Of a stretch of 37,648 bases of DNA, positions 26,024-34,852 are shown one piece after another. The notes under the pieces were generated by a model. That model was given only the letters and a program-made list of their open reading frames with translations, had not been told where the DNA came from and ran no database searches. The translations under genes and the position numbers were made by a program. Positions within the stretch are counted from its first letter, which is position 1; every line of letters begins with the position of its first letter. Location of the stretch: assembly GCF_026586675.1 (NCBI RefSeq), contig NZ_JAODIX010000089.1, forward strand, positions 1-37,648. Direction: 5' to 3'. The stretch is from Halorubrum yunnanense. Lineage in GTDB: Archaea > Halobacteriota > Halobacteria > Halobacteriales > Haloferacaceae.

Positions 26024-26797
26024 TTATTGTGTATTCGTCATTCCACCGTCAACGATGAGCGATTCACCATTCACGTAGTCCGAGAGATCACTTGCGAGGT
26101 ACAGCGCTGTATCTGCGACGTCTTCAGGCTGGCCCGCTCGCCGGGACGGAATCGACTGAAGGAAGTCTTCTTCAGCATCTGTACCCATAATCGGATAGTC
26201 CTCAGTCGTCATCGTCGTCTCGATCAGTCCCGGATGGATAGCGTTCACTCGAACGCCGTCGGGCCCCAAATTCGCCGCCATCGCATATGTAAGTAGTCGT
26301 ACGGCACCTTTTGTCCCACAGTACGTGATGAACTCCCCTGAGCCCTCGAGACCGGCGACCGAGGAGATGTTGATGATCCGCCCGCCACCAGCTTCGACCA
26401 TCCGTTTCGCCGCCGCTTGCGCGCCAAAATAGACACCTTTGACGTTGATGTCCATCATCCGATCAAACGCATCTTCGTCGACTTCGAGAAACTCCTCACC
26501 ATGGAAGATCCCCGCGTTGTTCACCATCACGGTGACACCACCGAACTCCTCGGCAGCCTCAACCGCAGTCTCAAGATCGCCGACGTTTGTGACATCACAC
26601 TCGACGAACGTTGCCCTCGCCTCCGTTTCGGCCTCGATCAGTTCGTGGGTTGGATCTCCTCCCTCGCGAGGAGACTCCTGGATGTCAGCGATAACGATGT
26701 CAGCCCCTTCGGAAGCGAACCGACGGGCAATTGCGCGTCCATTCCCGCTGGAGCCACCGGTAATGACTGCCACGTTGTCTTTGAGTAGTGTGGACAT
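26024..26797 (-). CDS. Short-chain dehydrogenase/reductase (FabG-like)
   Basis: A 257-residue classical SDR, NAD(P)-dependent oxidoreductase. The Rossmann motif is TGGSSGNGRA (14-23), with Asp in VIADIQ hinting at NAD preference. MVNNAG marks the central strand. The catalytic set is Asn in MDINVKG, Ser in INISSVAG and Tyr-Lys in YCGTKGAVR. The C-terminal end is typical (LASDLSDYVNGESLIVDGGM). The substrate cannot be inferred. It stands alone, with 148 bp of AT-rich DNA separating it from sufB and 252 bp upstream without a gene. The start is ATG 26797. Confidence 0.92.
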   Translation of the reverse strand: MSTLLKDNVAVITGGSSGNGRAIARRFASEGADIVIADIQESPREGGDPTHELIEAETEARATFVECDVTNVGDLETAVEAAEEFGGVTVMVNNAGIFHGEEFLEVDEDAFDRMMDINVKGVYFGAQAAAKRMVEAGGGRIINISSVAGLEGSGEFITYCGTKGAVRLLTYAMAANLGPDGVRVNAIHPGLIETTMTTEDYPIMGTDAEEDFLQSIPSRRAGQPEDVADTALYLASDLSDYVNGESLIVDGGMTNTQ

Positions 26798-27049
26798 ACC
26801 ACATGATCTATGGTGAGTGAGAAAGTAACTGTATCGCGCTTGTGCGGTTCGAACACCATATTGTGGGCGCTAAAATCGCATCCAAGATTGAGGAAAAATA
26901 ACTATACCGACAGATCACTCTCTCCCGTAGTTCAACCTCGTCTTGTTCCAAATCTGCGCTATGTGCTCAGGACGACTCAAAGAATATATCACTAATTGAG
27001 GATTTTAATAGAGCCGACGAGTGGGATACTACGATAATTCGAATCAAAA

Positions 27050-27346
27050 TCACTCGTTAGCGAGAACGACTCGACAGCACTCGATCGCTGCTTCGATGTG
27101 GCGGTCGGCGACCACGTCGCCCGTTTCGTCAGCCGACTCAAGCAGTGTGGCAACTTGGCGGACCCGTTTCCGTCGAGTTTGCGTGTCAAGACCGTCACTG
27201 GTAGCATCGCGGGCGACGGCTTCAGCCTCTCCGAGCCATCGGTTCGTCGCTGGCGGTACTGGGCGGTCTGCGGTCGCAGTTAGATGAGTCGCCAGTGCGT
27301 CGACCGCAGCCCGCGGCTCGGTTGGGATGTCGATTTCGTCCGTCAT
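27050..27346 (-). CDS. Small haloarchaeal hypothetical protein
   Basis: A 98-residue, mostly helical, acidic protein from ATG 27346 (MTDEIDIPTEPRAAVDALA). It ends HIEAAIECCRVVLANE. A Leu/Ala-rich helix set with TRRKRVRQVATLLESADE suggests a helical bundle. I recognise the general haloarchaeal character but not a family of known function. It is divergent from the SafE-like gene, with a 182-bp shared spacer. An in-frame start 42 nt upstream is possible but unlikely. Confidence 0.6.
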   Translation of the reverse strand: MTDEIDIPTEPRAAVDALATHLTATADRPVPPATNRWLGEAEAVARDATSDGLDTQTRRKRVRQVATLLESADETGDVVADRHIEAAIECCRVVLANE

Positions 27347-27528
27347 CGTCGGTGTATTGGCACCCACTGTGAAGAATTGTTGCGCCAAGCTACACTCCAG
27401 ATGCTTGCGAACGTCTCCAGCCGAGTGCGACCTCTTCTTCGCCTATAGTAGCACGTCCTCATTATCTGTCCGGGCTCGTTCGAGAGATACACCAGACGAC
27501 ACAAACCCATGCGCAGCCGAGAACGACT

Positions 27529-28329
27529 ATGATCGAGTCGCTCCTCCGGATTGACGTCGTCCTCTTCGTTCTCATCGGCGTGCTCGGCGGCGCACACTGT
27601 ATCGGGATGTGCGGTCCACTTGTGACGATGTACTCGAAGCAGATGACGCCGCAGCCAGACGGCGGGACGGTGACAGCCAACGACGGACGTGCCAGTCATC
27701 TCACGACCTACGAGGTTCGCCAGCACTTCCTGTTCAACGTCGGCCGGGCGACAACGTACGCGATTCTCGGGGCCGTCTTCGGCGCGCTCGGAAGCGTCGT
27801 GTTCGTCACCGCTGATCAACTGACACCGATCGCCGACCTCCTGCGAGGTGTTGTCGGTCTTGCGGTCGGAGGGTTCATTGTGGCAACCGGCGTTCGATAT
27901 GTGATTGGAGGAAGCGGAGGCGATATTCGTATCCCGGGCGTCCAGCGCGTTACGTCGTGGCTCGCAACGAGAGTCCATCGGCACGTCAACAGCCCGAGTA
28001 TTGTTGGGCTCGGCGCCGTCCACGCGTTTCTTCCCTGCCCGATGCTGTATCCCGCGTATCTGTTCGCCTTTGCGAGCGGCTCCCCGACCACCGGGGGAAT
28101 CGCTCTCGGTGCCCTCGGCATTGGGACGATCCCTGCTGTCTTCCTCTATGGAACGATTATCCAGTCGATCGATGTTGCCCACCGGCGTCGTGTTCATCGG
28201 CTGCTCGGCGTGGTGTTCGTCGTGCTGGGGTACGTGCTGTTCGCGCACGGATTGATGGCACTCGGTGTTCATCTTCCACACCCGATGTTCCCGCATTACC
28301 AGCCCCTCGGGGGCGCGATGGGGCACTGA
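27529..28329 (+). CDS. SafE/DsbD-like membrane protein, probably copper handling
   Basis: A 266-residue membrane protein of the sulfite exporter TauE/SafE-like (DsbD_2) family. The N-terminal helix carries the hallmark GVLGGAHCIGMCGPLVTMY with a Cys-x3-Cys pair. The second half repeats the theme at GLGAVHAFLPCPMLYPAYLFAF. About six membrane helices are visible. Relatives with the HCIGMCGP motif occur beside cytochrome oxidase and copper genes and are thought to move copper or reducing equivalents across the membrane. Location next to SCO and nos maturation genes supports a role in copper supply. It is convergent with the SCO gene (105-bp gap). Confidence 0.8.
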   Translation: MIESLLRIDVVLFVLIGVLGGAHCIGMCGPLVTMYSKQMTPQPDGGTVTANDGRASHLTTYEVRQHFLFNVGRATTYAILGAVFGALGSVVFVTADQLTPIADLLRGVVGLAVGGFIVATGVRYVIGGSGGDIRIPGVQRVTSWLATRVHRHVNSPSIVGLGAVHAFLPCPMLYPAYLFAFASGSPTTGGIALGALGIGTIPAVFLYGTIIQSIDVAHRRRVHRLLGVVFVVLGYVLFAHGLMALGVHLPHPMFPHYQPLGGAMGH

Positions 28330-28434
28330 CCGAGTACTGGCCACATTTCGCTGGCTCGATACAGGCGACGGACTCCCTTCGTCGGCTACGATGCGGAAAA
28401 CGACGGTAGCTGGCCTCCCGGAACTTACGAGCTG

Positions 28435-29121
28435 TCACGCGGTGGCCACTCGTTCGAGGTCGTCGACGAGCCGTTCGATGTCGGTTCGCGGGCCCCGTGG
28501 GTACGCCCGCTCGATGATCCCTTGCTTATTGGCGAGGATGATGAGCCCGTAGTGCGGGAAGCGATACTCTAAATTCTCGATGTCATCTGCCGGTTGCTTC
28601 TCGATCTTCAGACCAAAATGCTCGTCGTGTATCTCTTGAGACCGCTCGTAGGTCTCTGGGCGGAGGAAGTGCCAGTTACCCGCGTCGAGGTCAACCCCCT
28701 GCTGCCCGGCGTACTTGCGGAGGGCCTCGGGGGTATCACGCTCGGGATCGAACGTGATGGGGAGAAACGCGACTTGGTCGCCGTACCCCGCCTCGGCCGC
28801 GGCCTCCTGTCCGCGACGGAGCCGAAGAATGAGTGCGGGACACACCCCGTCCGGACAATTGGTGTAAAATGACGTCCACAGCACCGCGCGCTCGCCCTCG
28901 AACTGGGCCGTCGATATCTTCTCGCCATGGATCGGGTCGGGGACGGTAAACTCGGGCATGTTGTCACCGTAGCTCGGGAATGACGCCTCACTGAGGTCTC
29001 GCTCCGGCGGTCCGAGAACGGTTCCTTCGGCGCCACTAGTGCCAAGGACACCAAGACAACCGGCAGTGCCGGCGGTGACTCCCGCGACGCCGGCCGTTTT
29101 ACAAAAACTCCGTCGGTCCAT
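28435..29121 (-). CDS. SCO1/SenC-type copper chaperone, Tat lipoprotein
   Basis: A 228-residue SCO-family protein, a thioredoxin-fold copper chaperone for copper-centre assembly (CuA of cytochrome oxidase or NosZ). The N-terminus has a twin-arginine signal with lipobox: MDRRSFCKTAG then TAGC (Cys22), so it is exported folded and lipid-anchored. The copper site consists of C89 and C94 in TNCPDGVCP and H190 in RFPHYGLII. The cysteines are spaced C-x4-C, whereas canonical SCO proteins have C-x3-C. PITFDPERDTPEAL is the usual following motif. The gene sits in the nos/copper locus, with the wHTH regulator gene ending 96 bp upstream of its start. Confidence 0.9.
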   Translation of the reverse strand: MDRRSFCKTAGVAGVTAGTAGCLGVLGTSGAEGTVLGPPERDLSEASFPSYGDNMPEFTVPDPIHGEKISTAQFEGERAVLWTSFYTNCPDGVCPALILRLRRGQEAAAEAGYGDQVAFLPITFDPERDTPEALRKYAGQQGVDLDAGNWHFLRPETYERSQEIHDEHFGLKIEKQPADDIENLEYRFPHYGLIILANKQGIIERAYPRGPRTDIERLVDDLERVATA

Positions 29122-29217
29122 ACGTTCACGTATCGGTTCCGCGGTTTTGAGGTATCTGGTGTGACCTTCGAACGCGCCACTTGCGTCCGATCCGGGCGGG
29201 TTCAGCTAGTCGTTTCC

Positions 29218-29721
29218 TTATTCGAAGAGGCTGTCGACGGTCCGAATGAATCGGTCGACGAGCCGGTCTGGCAGCGAGGGCGACACCACCTCAACCAACT
29301 CAGCCGTGCTGTCCGGGCGGGTCAGCGTGATCGTCATCGGGCGGTCGTCGGACTTCGTGACGATCCCAGCGTCGCTGAGGTTCGAGACGTGCCACGAGAC
29401 CGTGCTCCGCGCGAGGTCCAACTCTGTGGTTAGTGTTTCCGGGCGAAGGGAACCGTCCGCATGGAGCCGCAGTACGATCTCGCGGGCGGTCTCACGTCGA
29501 AGAAATGCGAGCGCGCGTCGTTCCCACGGATCGAAGGTGGGATCAAAGTAATGAGCTTGACCAGCGATCCGTTCGACAACCAACTCCTCATCGTTCACCA
29601 GTCGTCGGAGATGATACTGCGCCTGTCCGGTGGCGATGTCCAGATCGCGTTCCACCTGGTTGAAGTGGACGCCGGGTGTCTCGCGGACGTGTCGTCGCAC
29701 CCGATCTCTGGTCGTCGCCAT
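29218..29721 (-). CDS. Tandem winged-helix transcriptional regulator
   Basis: A 167-residue regulator starting at ATG 29721 (MATTRDRVRRHVRETPG). Two winged-helix domains are visible: residues about 5-62 (HFNQVERDLDIATGQAQYHL) and 75-130 (ETLTTELDLARSTVSWHVSN with a recognition helix). Such double-wHTH proteins are common haloarchaeal regulators that sit beside their targets. It is divergent from the DUF7471-like membrane gene across 63 bp and lies upstream of the SCO gene, so it probably controls the copper/nos genes. The effector is unknown; no obvious metal-binding Cys cluster is present. Confidence 0.8.
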   Translation of the reverse strand: MATTRDRVRRHVRETPGVHFNQVERDLDIATGQAQYHLRRLVNDEELVVERIAGQAHYFDPTFDPWERRALAFLRRETAREIVLRLHADGSLRPETLTTELDLARSTVSWHVSNLSDAGIVTKSDDRPMTITLTRPDSTAELVEVVSPSLPDRLVDRFIRTVDSLFE

Positions 29722-29784
29722 CTGAGTATTCGCCCGTAATCGGCTGAGAGATAAAACCTGTCGGGGCGTTCTCCTCGCACGGGA

Positions 29785-30195
29785 ATGTTTCGCCCCGTGT
29801 CTTCTTATCACTTCGAACGCATACTGACTAGTGTCGTGATCGCATCGCTCATCTCCCGGACCGTCTTCCCGGCGCTCGTGCCACTCACCGTCCAAGGGTC
29901 ACCCGTGCTGCTGGCCGTCATCGCGTGCGCCGGGATCGGAACCGGTGCACTGTTTCTCGTGAGTCTCGTCGCGTATCGACGCCGCCAGACCGGCCAGTAC
30001 CGACTGATCAGCGCAGCGGTCGGCGTGCTCGTTCTGCGGTCGCTGGTCGGTGCCGGGACCGTGTGGGGGATCGTCCCGATGCCGGTTCACCACTTCGTCG
30101 AACACAGCCTCGATTTCCTGATCGCCGCGATGGTTCTCTACGCGGTGTACGCGTACGCGCCGGGCTCACTAAGTGACAGCTCCACTGCGGACTGA
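29785..30195 (+). CDS. Small membrane protein (DUF7471-like)
   Basis: A 136-residue integral membrane protein with about four helices (residues about 12-34, 38-60, 75-95 and 103-123). A short HHFVEHSLDF segment supplies histidines close to the membrane. Similar haloarchaeal proteins lie next to wHTH regulators and copper genes. It is divergently transcribed from the wHTH gene with a 63-bp spacer, suggesting direct control. A role in copper or respiratory-enzyme assembly is contextual only. The start is ATG 29785. Confidence 0.65.
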   Translation: MFRPVSSYHFERILTSVVIASLISRTVFPALVPLTVQGSPVLLAVIACAGIGTGALFLVSLVAYRRRQTGQYRLISAAVGVLVLRSLVGAGTVWGIVPMPVHHFVEHSLDFLIAAMVLYAVYAYAPGSLSDSSTAD

Positions 30196-30275
30196 CTCGA
30201 CCAGACCCAATCGCAACTGTGCCCGCGCTGTGACAATCGGTGACCGCCTCCCCCCGATCCGTCCGGTTCGTCCAC

Positions 30276-30848
30276 TCAGTTTTCCGATTGTCGAATCCCT
30301 TCGATCAGGGTGCGGTCGATCTCTTCGTAGTCAAACATCTGGCCGCCGTGGGTGTCGATGAACGATCGGGCCTCCTCTTGATCCGAGAAGGGGTGGAGCG
30401 CCGGGCCCATTCCACCCATCACGTCGCTTTCGGCGACGTAGACGAGGTCAGTTGCGTCGGCGAACGTCTCCGGTGCCGTCGGCGACGGCATTCGCGGCGC
30501 ACCGTCACGCTGCCGCACGGTATAGTCGACGCGCGAGAAGTCGGTCACGTAGACGACGACCGGCTCCCAGTCGCGGTCGAGCCGATCGAAGTGGTAGGGA
30601 AAGAGGCTGTGGACGAGGGTGTGGAACCACGCCGGGTTGCCCTCATCCCGCGGATCGGCGTCTCGGTAGAAGATCTGCCCGTTTGCGCCCCCGTGGGGGC
30701 CGATCGCCATCCCGTGGTCGGTGTCGAACTCTCCCTCAAGATCAACCGGGTCGGGGAGCGCTTCCTCGGAGGCGCTCCCGCCCAGACAGCCGGCGAGTCC
30801 GGTGACCGCACCGCCGATCCCGGTAGCGATGACGCGGCGTCGGTTCAT
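30276..30848 (-). CDS. nosL: NosL copper lipoprotein
   Basis: A 190-residue NosL, an exported copper chaperone that delivers copper to nitrous oxide reductase. The N-terminus MNRRRVIATGIGG is a Tat signal with lipobox LAGC (Cys21). Typical features follow: HGMAIGPHGGANGQIFY (Met/His copper region, in place of the MxxxxxxM motif), and VYVAESDVMGGMGPALHPF near the C-terminus with PFSDQEEARSFIDTHGGQ. ATG 30848 is preferred over 30854 because a TATA-like GGATATGA (minus strand, 30871-30878) lies 23-30 nt upstream of it. A 118-135 bp gap separates it from nosY, so it may have its own promoter. Confidence 0.88.
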   Translation of the reverse strand: MNRRRVIATGIGGAVTGLAGCLGGSASEEALPDPVDLEGEFDTDHGMAIGPHGGANGQIFYRDADPRDEGNPAWFHTLVHSLFPYHFDRLDRDWEPVVVYVTDFSRVDYTVRQRDGAPRMPSPTAPETFADATDLVYVAESDVMGGMGPALHPFSDQEEARSFIDTHGGQMFDYEEIDRTLIEGIRQSEN

Positions 30849-30983
30849 ACCCATGCTTACGCTCACCCGATCATATCCGTTCTGGTGGGAACGTCGAATT
30901 CGCCTCACGCAGGGATTGGGTGCGTTGATGCCGCGAAGGGAACGTACGACTCGAATTCCGATACGATCCCGCGACCGGATTTC

Positions 30984-31865
30984 TCACTCCGCGAACCGGA
31001 ATCTGCTCCGTTCGATTACGGTACTCAGGCGCTCGCGGAAGGCAAGCGTTCCGACCGAAGCGAGGCTTCCGAAGAGCGTCCACCCCGCAAGCGAGCCGAC
31101 CGCCCGGCCGACGTCAACGACGTTCCCCTCCTGCGCGAACGAAACGCCGATTACGGTCTCGAAGACGAGCCCGCGGAAGGCTCCGTTCGGCGTGAGCGCT
31201 GCTCGTCCGGCGACCGCCGACGGGTCGGCACCAACCATCAGCGACTGAATGAGCGCTAGGTCGCCGCCGAGCGTTCCAACGAGGAACGCGAGGACCGCGA
31301 GCGCGGCCGCGCCCCGCCGGCTCGTCGCTGCTGCCGACACCCACATCGAAAGTGCGAGGAACACCGTCCCGAACAGCGTGATCAGTGCGAGAAAGCGGAC
31401 GTACAGCAGCGGCGAGTCGACGCCCGCGTGGGTCGCGAAGATTCCGGTGTCAGGGGCGGCGGTCAACCAGACGTAGCCGCCGATCACGGCGAATGGGAGA
31501 CCGATGACCGCAACCAACGCGACCAGCCGTGCGAGCAGGACGCCGACGACGTAGCCCGCGACGCCAACCGGATACGTCCGGATCACGGCGAACTCCCCGC
31601 TGACCGCGTCCGCCAACAGAGCCCGATACCCCAGTACGACCGCGAGCAGCGGCACCAGCAGCTCGGCTGGCAGGAGGAGGTCGACGACCGCCGGAACGAA
31701 CCCCGTCGCGCCACCGCCACCGACAGCGACCAGAAGCCAGAGCACGGCGAGTAAGCCGACCCCTAGGACGCCGTAACCGGGCGTGCGCAGGACTGTCGCG
31801 AGCTCTCGCCGGAACACGGTTCCCGCGCCGGCAAACGCGTCGGTCACGCCGAGATCACCTGTCAT
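30984..31865 (-). CDS. nosY: NosY, ABC transporter permease for nitrous oxide reductase maturation
   Basis: A 293-residue membrane protein with six or so helices (examples: VLGVGLLAVLWLLVAVGGGG, LLVPLLAVVLGYRALLADAV and VALVAVIGLPFAVIGGYVWL). LADAVSGEFAVIRTYPV is the cytoplasmic loop typical of NosY/ABC-2 permeases. With NosF and NosD it forms the NosDFY complex that supplies sulfur and remodels NosZ copper sites. Its ATG overlaps the nosF stop by 4 nt (ATGA type), so the genes are coupled. Confidence 0.9.
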   Translation of the reverse strand: MTGDLGVTDAFAGAGTVFRRELATVLRTPGYGVLGVGLLAVLWLLVAVGGGGATGFVPAVVDLLLPAELLVPLLAVVLGYRALLADAVSGEFAVIRTYPVGVAGYVVGVLLARLVALVAVIGLPFAVIGGYVWLTAAPDTGIFATHAGVDSPLLYVRFLALITLFGTVFLALSMWVSAAATSRRGAAALAVLAFLVGTLGGDLALIQSLMVGADPSAVAGRAALTPNGAFRGLVFETVIGVSFAQEGNVVDVGRAVGSLAGWTLFGSLASVGTLAFRERLSTVIERSRFRFAE

Positions 31866-32734
31866 TGTTCGGATACCCCCGTCACGTGGACATCGCGGTC
31901 GCCGTCGTCGCCGGACATGTTTTGCTCGTCTTCGGCCGCCGCACCGCTTCTCGCTGGGTCACCGTCGTCGGCGGTCTCGGACAGGGCAGCGTCGCGTCCC
32001 GCGGCCTCGTACAGCGCCGCGGTCGTGTCGACGCTGTACTCGTTGCGGAGGGCGTCGAGGTCGCCGGCGGCTACAACCCGTCCGCGGGCGAGCATGACGA
32101 CGCGATCAGCGTGGGCATCGACGAGGTCGAGATTATGTGTACTCACGACGACCGTCACGTCGTCAGTCGCGTGGGTGGCCGCAGTCCGGAAGGCCCGCTC
32201 GCGCATTCCGGGGTCGAGCCCGCTGGCCGGCTCGTCGAGCACGACGAGCGGCGGATCGCCCAGCATCGCCTGTGCGATACCGAGAAGCCGCTGCATCCCG
32301 CCCGAGAGATCCTCGACCGCTTTGTCGGCGGCGTCCGACAGTCCGACCGACGCGAGCGCGGCGTCGGGATCTCCGTCAACAAGTCGCGCGTAGAACGCGA
32401 GCGTTTCCCGAGCGGTGAATCCCTCACGAAACGGGACCTGCTGAGGGAGGTAACCGATGGACTTCCCACTCCCGTCCTCGGCGTTCGGCCGTCGGATCTC
32501 CCCGGTGATCGGGGGAACGGTTCCCGCGAGCGCACCGAGCAGCGTCGACTTTCCGGAGCCATTCGGCCCGATCACCGCGGTGAGTCCCGACCCGAACGCG
32601 AGTGACACCGAATCGAGCACCGGCACGCCGCCGTACGTCCGAGTGAGGTCGTCGACGACCACGCGATCGGGTTCAGCGCCGTCGCTCGGTGACTCAGAGT
32701 CGGGTGTCGCCTCTGTCGAGGAGTATTCGGTCAC
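31862..32734 (-). CDS. nosF: NosF, ABC transporter ATP-binding subunit
   Basis: A 290-residue ABC ATPase. Walker A is IGPNGSGKST (about 55-64), the Q-loop YLPQQVPF, the signature LSGGMQRLLGIAQAM, Walker B PLVVLDEPASGLD and the switch His in VSTHNLD. It energises NosY and NosD in NosZ copper-site maturation. N- and C-terminal tails are Asp/Glu/Ser-rich and low in complexity, a halophilic feature. It overlaps nosD by 4 nt upstream and nosY by 4 nt downstream, giving a strict nosD-nosF-nosY order. Confidence 0.93.
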   Translation of the reverse strand: MTEYSSTEATPDSESPSDGAEPDRVVVDDLTRTYGGVPVLDSVSLAFGSGLTAVIGPNGSGKSTLLGALAGTVPPITGEIRRPNAEDGSGKSIGYLPQQVPFREGFTARETLAFYARLVDGDPDAALASVGLSDAADKAVEDLSGGMQRLLGIAQAMLGDPPLVVLDEPASGLDPGMRERAFRTAATHATDDVTVVVSTHNLDLVDAHADRVVMLARGRVVAAGDLDALRNEYSVDTTAALYEAAGRDAALSETADDGDPARSGAAAEDEQNMSGDDGDRDVHVTGVSEQ

Positions 32735-34830
32735 AAAGACGCCTCCTGGACTGCCGCCCGTTCGTTCGGCTCGGTACCCCAGTTCGGCTGCGTAGCGTTT
32801 TGGCCGGCGACGGTCATAGGTTGGTCGTCAAGTTGCCGAGCAGCATGGCTGCGGTCATCGATCTGCGCCCGCCAGTCGGCGTGGACCGCCGTCCCGTTCG
32901 GGTCTGCGGCCGCTGCGACCCGATCGGGAGCGTACGGCTCCGGCGCTGGTGCCGGATCGATGATACTCCCAGAACGCGCCCCGGCGACGGTGCCGCGGAG
33001 CCGTTCGAGAAGCTCGTTCACCGGTGACTCGCGGAGCGCAACGACGGCCGGTTCCCGGTGGAGGGCAGCGTCGATCGGCGATGTCGGGCGGTAGGCGCGC
33101 TCGCCCGGCTCGTGGAGTCCCGCGTTCGCTCCCTCCCAGTAGTTGCCGCGGTCGCCGTCGGCCCACACGCGTAGAGGCCCTGCTCCCGCCCCAGCGTGGC
33201 GGTCATTCTCCACGAAGTCGTTTGCGACCACGCGGCTCGCAGGCACGACCGTCGTCGCTCGTGCGCCCTCTTCATTCTCCACGACGACGTTGTGCTCGTA
33301 TAGTGAGCCGCGCGAGCTGGTGGAAAAGCCCAGGTCGTTGTGTGCGAGCGTGTTGTAGCCGATGTACGTCAGCGTGCCGGATGACTGTATCCCGGCCGCT
33401 GAGCCGCGGACATCGTTGCCGACGATCGCGTTGCGGGCAGGTCGAGTCATCACCGTGATCCCCGCGAAGATTTCGTCCCGGAACGAGTTGTCCGCGATCA
33501 GGGCGTCTCCGGTGTACATGAGATGGACGCCGTAACGGTTCTCTCTGAACGTCGAGTTCCTGACGATCGACCCGTCGGCGCGGTGAAGGTATATCCCGTC
33601 ACGACCGTTCGTGAACGTCCCGTTGGTGACCGTCACTCGGGATTCCATTCCGGTGATTCCCATGAAGCCGTCGTCCCACTCGGCCGTTCCGTTGACCTCG
33701 ATATCACGGAGCACCGAGTCTGATCCGTCCCGCAGGAGAACGCCGCTCGCGCTCGTGTCGATCGTCACGTCGTCTATGAACAGCCCCGGGGAGCCGAGTC
33801 CGCGGATCCCGGCGTCGCCGTAGCCGTATCCGAGTTGGATGTTCGTGTCCCACGACTCCGTCTCGTTTCCTTGCGCGGCCTCTTTGGCCCGTCGTTGGGC
33901 TGCTTCGGGATCCCGAGTCCGATTACCGGTGTCGTCGATCGTCAGTCCCGTGATCGTGACGTTCGGCGCCCGAACAGTGATCACCGAGCCGTTTCCGCCG
34001 CCACTGACGTGTGCGTCGGCGCCGGCGATCGTGATGGGTTTCGTGACGTTGATCCGCTCCTCATAGGATCCTGACGGCACGACAACCGTCGTGTTCGGCG
34101 GGGCTGCGTCGACCGCGGCCGAAATCGTCTCGGCATCCTCACCCACAGTGACCGAGACGGGGCGGTCGGCGGTTCGCTCTGCGGCTGTGATCCGTCTGTC
34201 CGCCACTTTCCACCGTTCTGGTGCCATCGCCCGCGCAACCGCCCCGGAGTCAACGTCGAACGATCGCGTCCGAAGCTCCGCCCAATCGACGATTTCCCCG
34301 CCGTGACTTCCGGTGAACGCTGTTGCCGCGTCCCGAGAGGAAAACGGGATAACCGTCTCGCCGGCGGGCGTCCGGGCTTCACTGTCGATAACGTAGACCG
34401 CTTCTTCGGCAGACGTCCACGACGACGGTCTTGATTCGGCCGCTGTGAACAACCCCGCCTCAGTCGTTCCCGGTTCGGTTCCATCGAAGGTTTCGACGTA
34501 CGCGACGAGCGGATAGCCGAACCGACGTTCGGTGTAGCCATCGTCGAGTCGATCGACAAAGGACTCGACGCCGTTGTATCCAATGACGTACTGGAGCTGC
34601 GAGTAAAACACCTGAACCCGCGGGATTCGACCGGAGTCGGACATTAGCGAATCCGTCTCCGTAGACAGCCCGAGCTCGACGGTATCATCGTACTTGACGG
34701 GGTCAGGCGCGTTCGCCGCAGGGTCGGAGAGAAACGCACCAGCGACGACGAATCCGACGATGGCCGCGAATATGACAACCCAAGCAAGCACAGCCCGCGA
34801 TCGGTCGCTGTACGGGTCGAGAATCGCCAC
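32731..34830 (-). CDS. nosD: NosD with N-terminal membrane anchor and NosL-like domain
   Basis: A 699-residue protein starting at GTG 34830. Residues about 12-34 form a membrane helix. Residues about 45-200 resemble NosL: the segment ending EAVYVIDSE, then PFSSRDAATAFTGSHGGE, parallels the NosL C-terminus (PFSDQEEARSFIDTHGGQ). Residues about 225-570 are the parallel beta-helix of NosD/CASH proteins (TVVVPSGSYEERINVTKPIT, GIYLHRADGSIVRNSTF, NRYGVHLMYTGDALIADNSF). NosD binds copper or sulfur-loaded partners outside the membrane and delivers them to NosZ. Ordinary bacterial NosD lacks the NosL part. It heads the nosDFY operon, preceded by a TATA box and a 21-bp inverted repeat. nosZ is not upstream. 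Confidence 0.9.
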   Translation of the reverse strand: MAILDPYSDRSRAVLAWVVIFAAIVGFVVAGAFLSDPAANAPDPVKYDDTVELGLSTETDSLMSDSGRIPRVQVFYSQLQYVIGYNGVESFVDRLDDGYTERRFGYPLVAYVETFDGTEPGTTEAGLFTAAESRPSSWTSAEEAVYVIDSEARTPAGETVIPFSSRDAATAFTGSHGGEIVDWAELRTRSFDVDSGAVARAMAPERWKVADRRITAAERTADRPVSVTVGEDAETISAAVDAAPPNTTVVVPSGSYEERINVTKPITIAGADAHVSGGGNGSVITVRAPNVTITGLTIDDTGNRTRDPEAAQRRAKEAAQGNETESWDTNIQLGYGYGDAGIRGLGSPGLFIDDVTIDTSASGVLLRDGSDSVLRDIEVNGTAEWDDGFMGITGMESRVTVTNGTFTNGRDGIYLHRADGSIVRNSTFRENRYGVHLMYTGDALIADNSFRDEIFAGITVMTRPARNAIVGNDVRGSAAGIQSSGTLTYIGYNTLAHNDLGFSTSSRGSLYEHNVVVENEEGARATTVVPASRVVANDFVENDRHAGAGAGPLRVWADGDRGNYWEGANAGLHEPGERAYRPTSPIDAALHREPAVVALRESPVNELLERLRGTVAGARSGSIIDPAPAPEPYAPDRVAAAADPNGTAVHADWRAQIDDRSHAARQLDDQPMTVAGQNATQPNWGTEPNERAAVQEASL

Positions 34831-34852
34831 AGAATGGGTACACGTCGTCGGG

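Noticed and set aside
27343-28344. Minus-strand ORF of 333 codons opposite the SafE-like gene
   Set aside because: It shadows a gene with clear membrane helices and the HCIGMCGP motif; its own translation is Arg/His/Asn-rich and unstructured.
30240-31259. Plus-strand ORF of 339 codons across nosL and nosY
   Set aside because: It is antisense to two clearly identified genes and has no domain signature.
31865-32605. Plus-strand ORF of 246 codons opposite nosF
   Set aside because: It is antisense to an intact ABC ATPase with all motifs.
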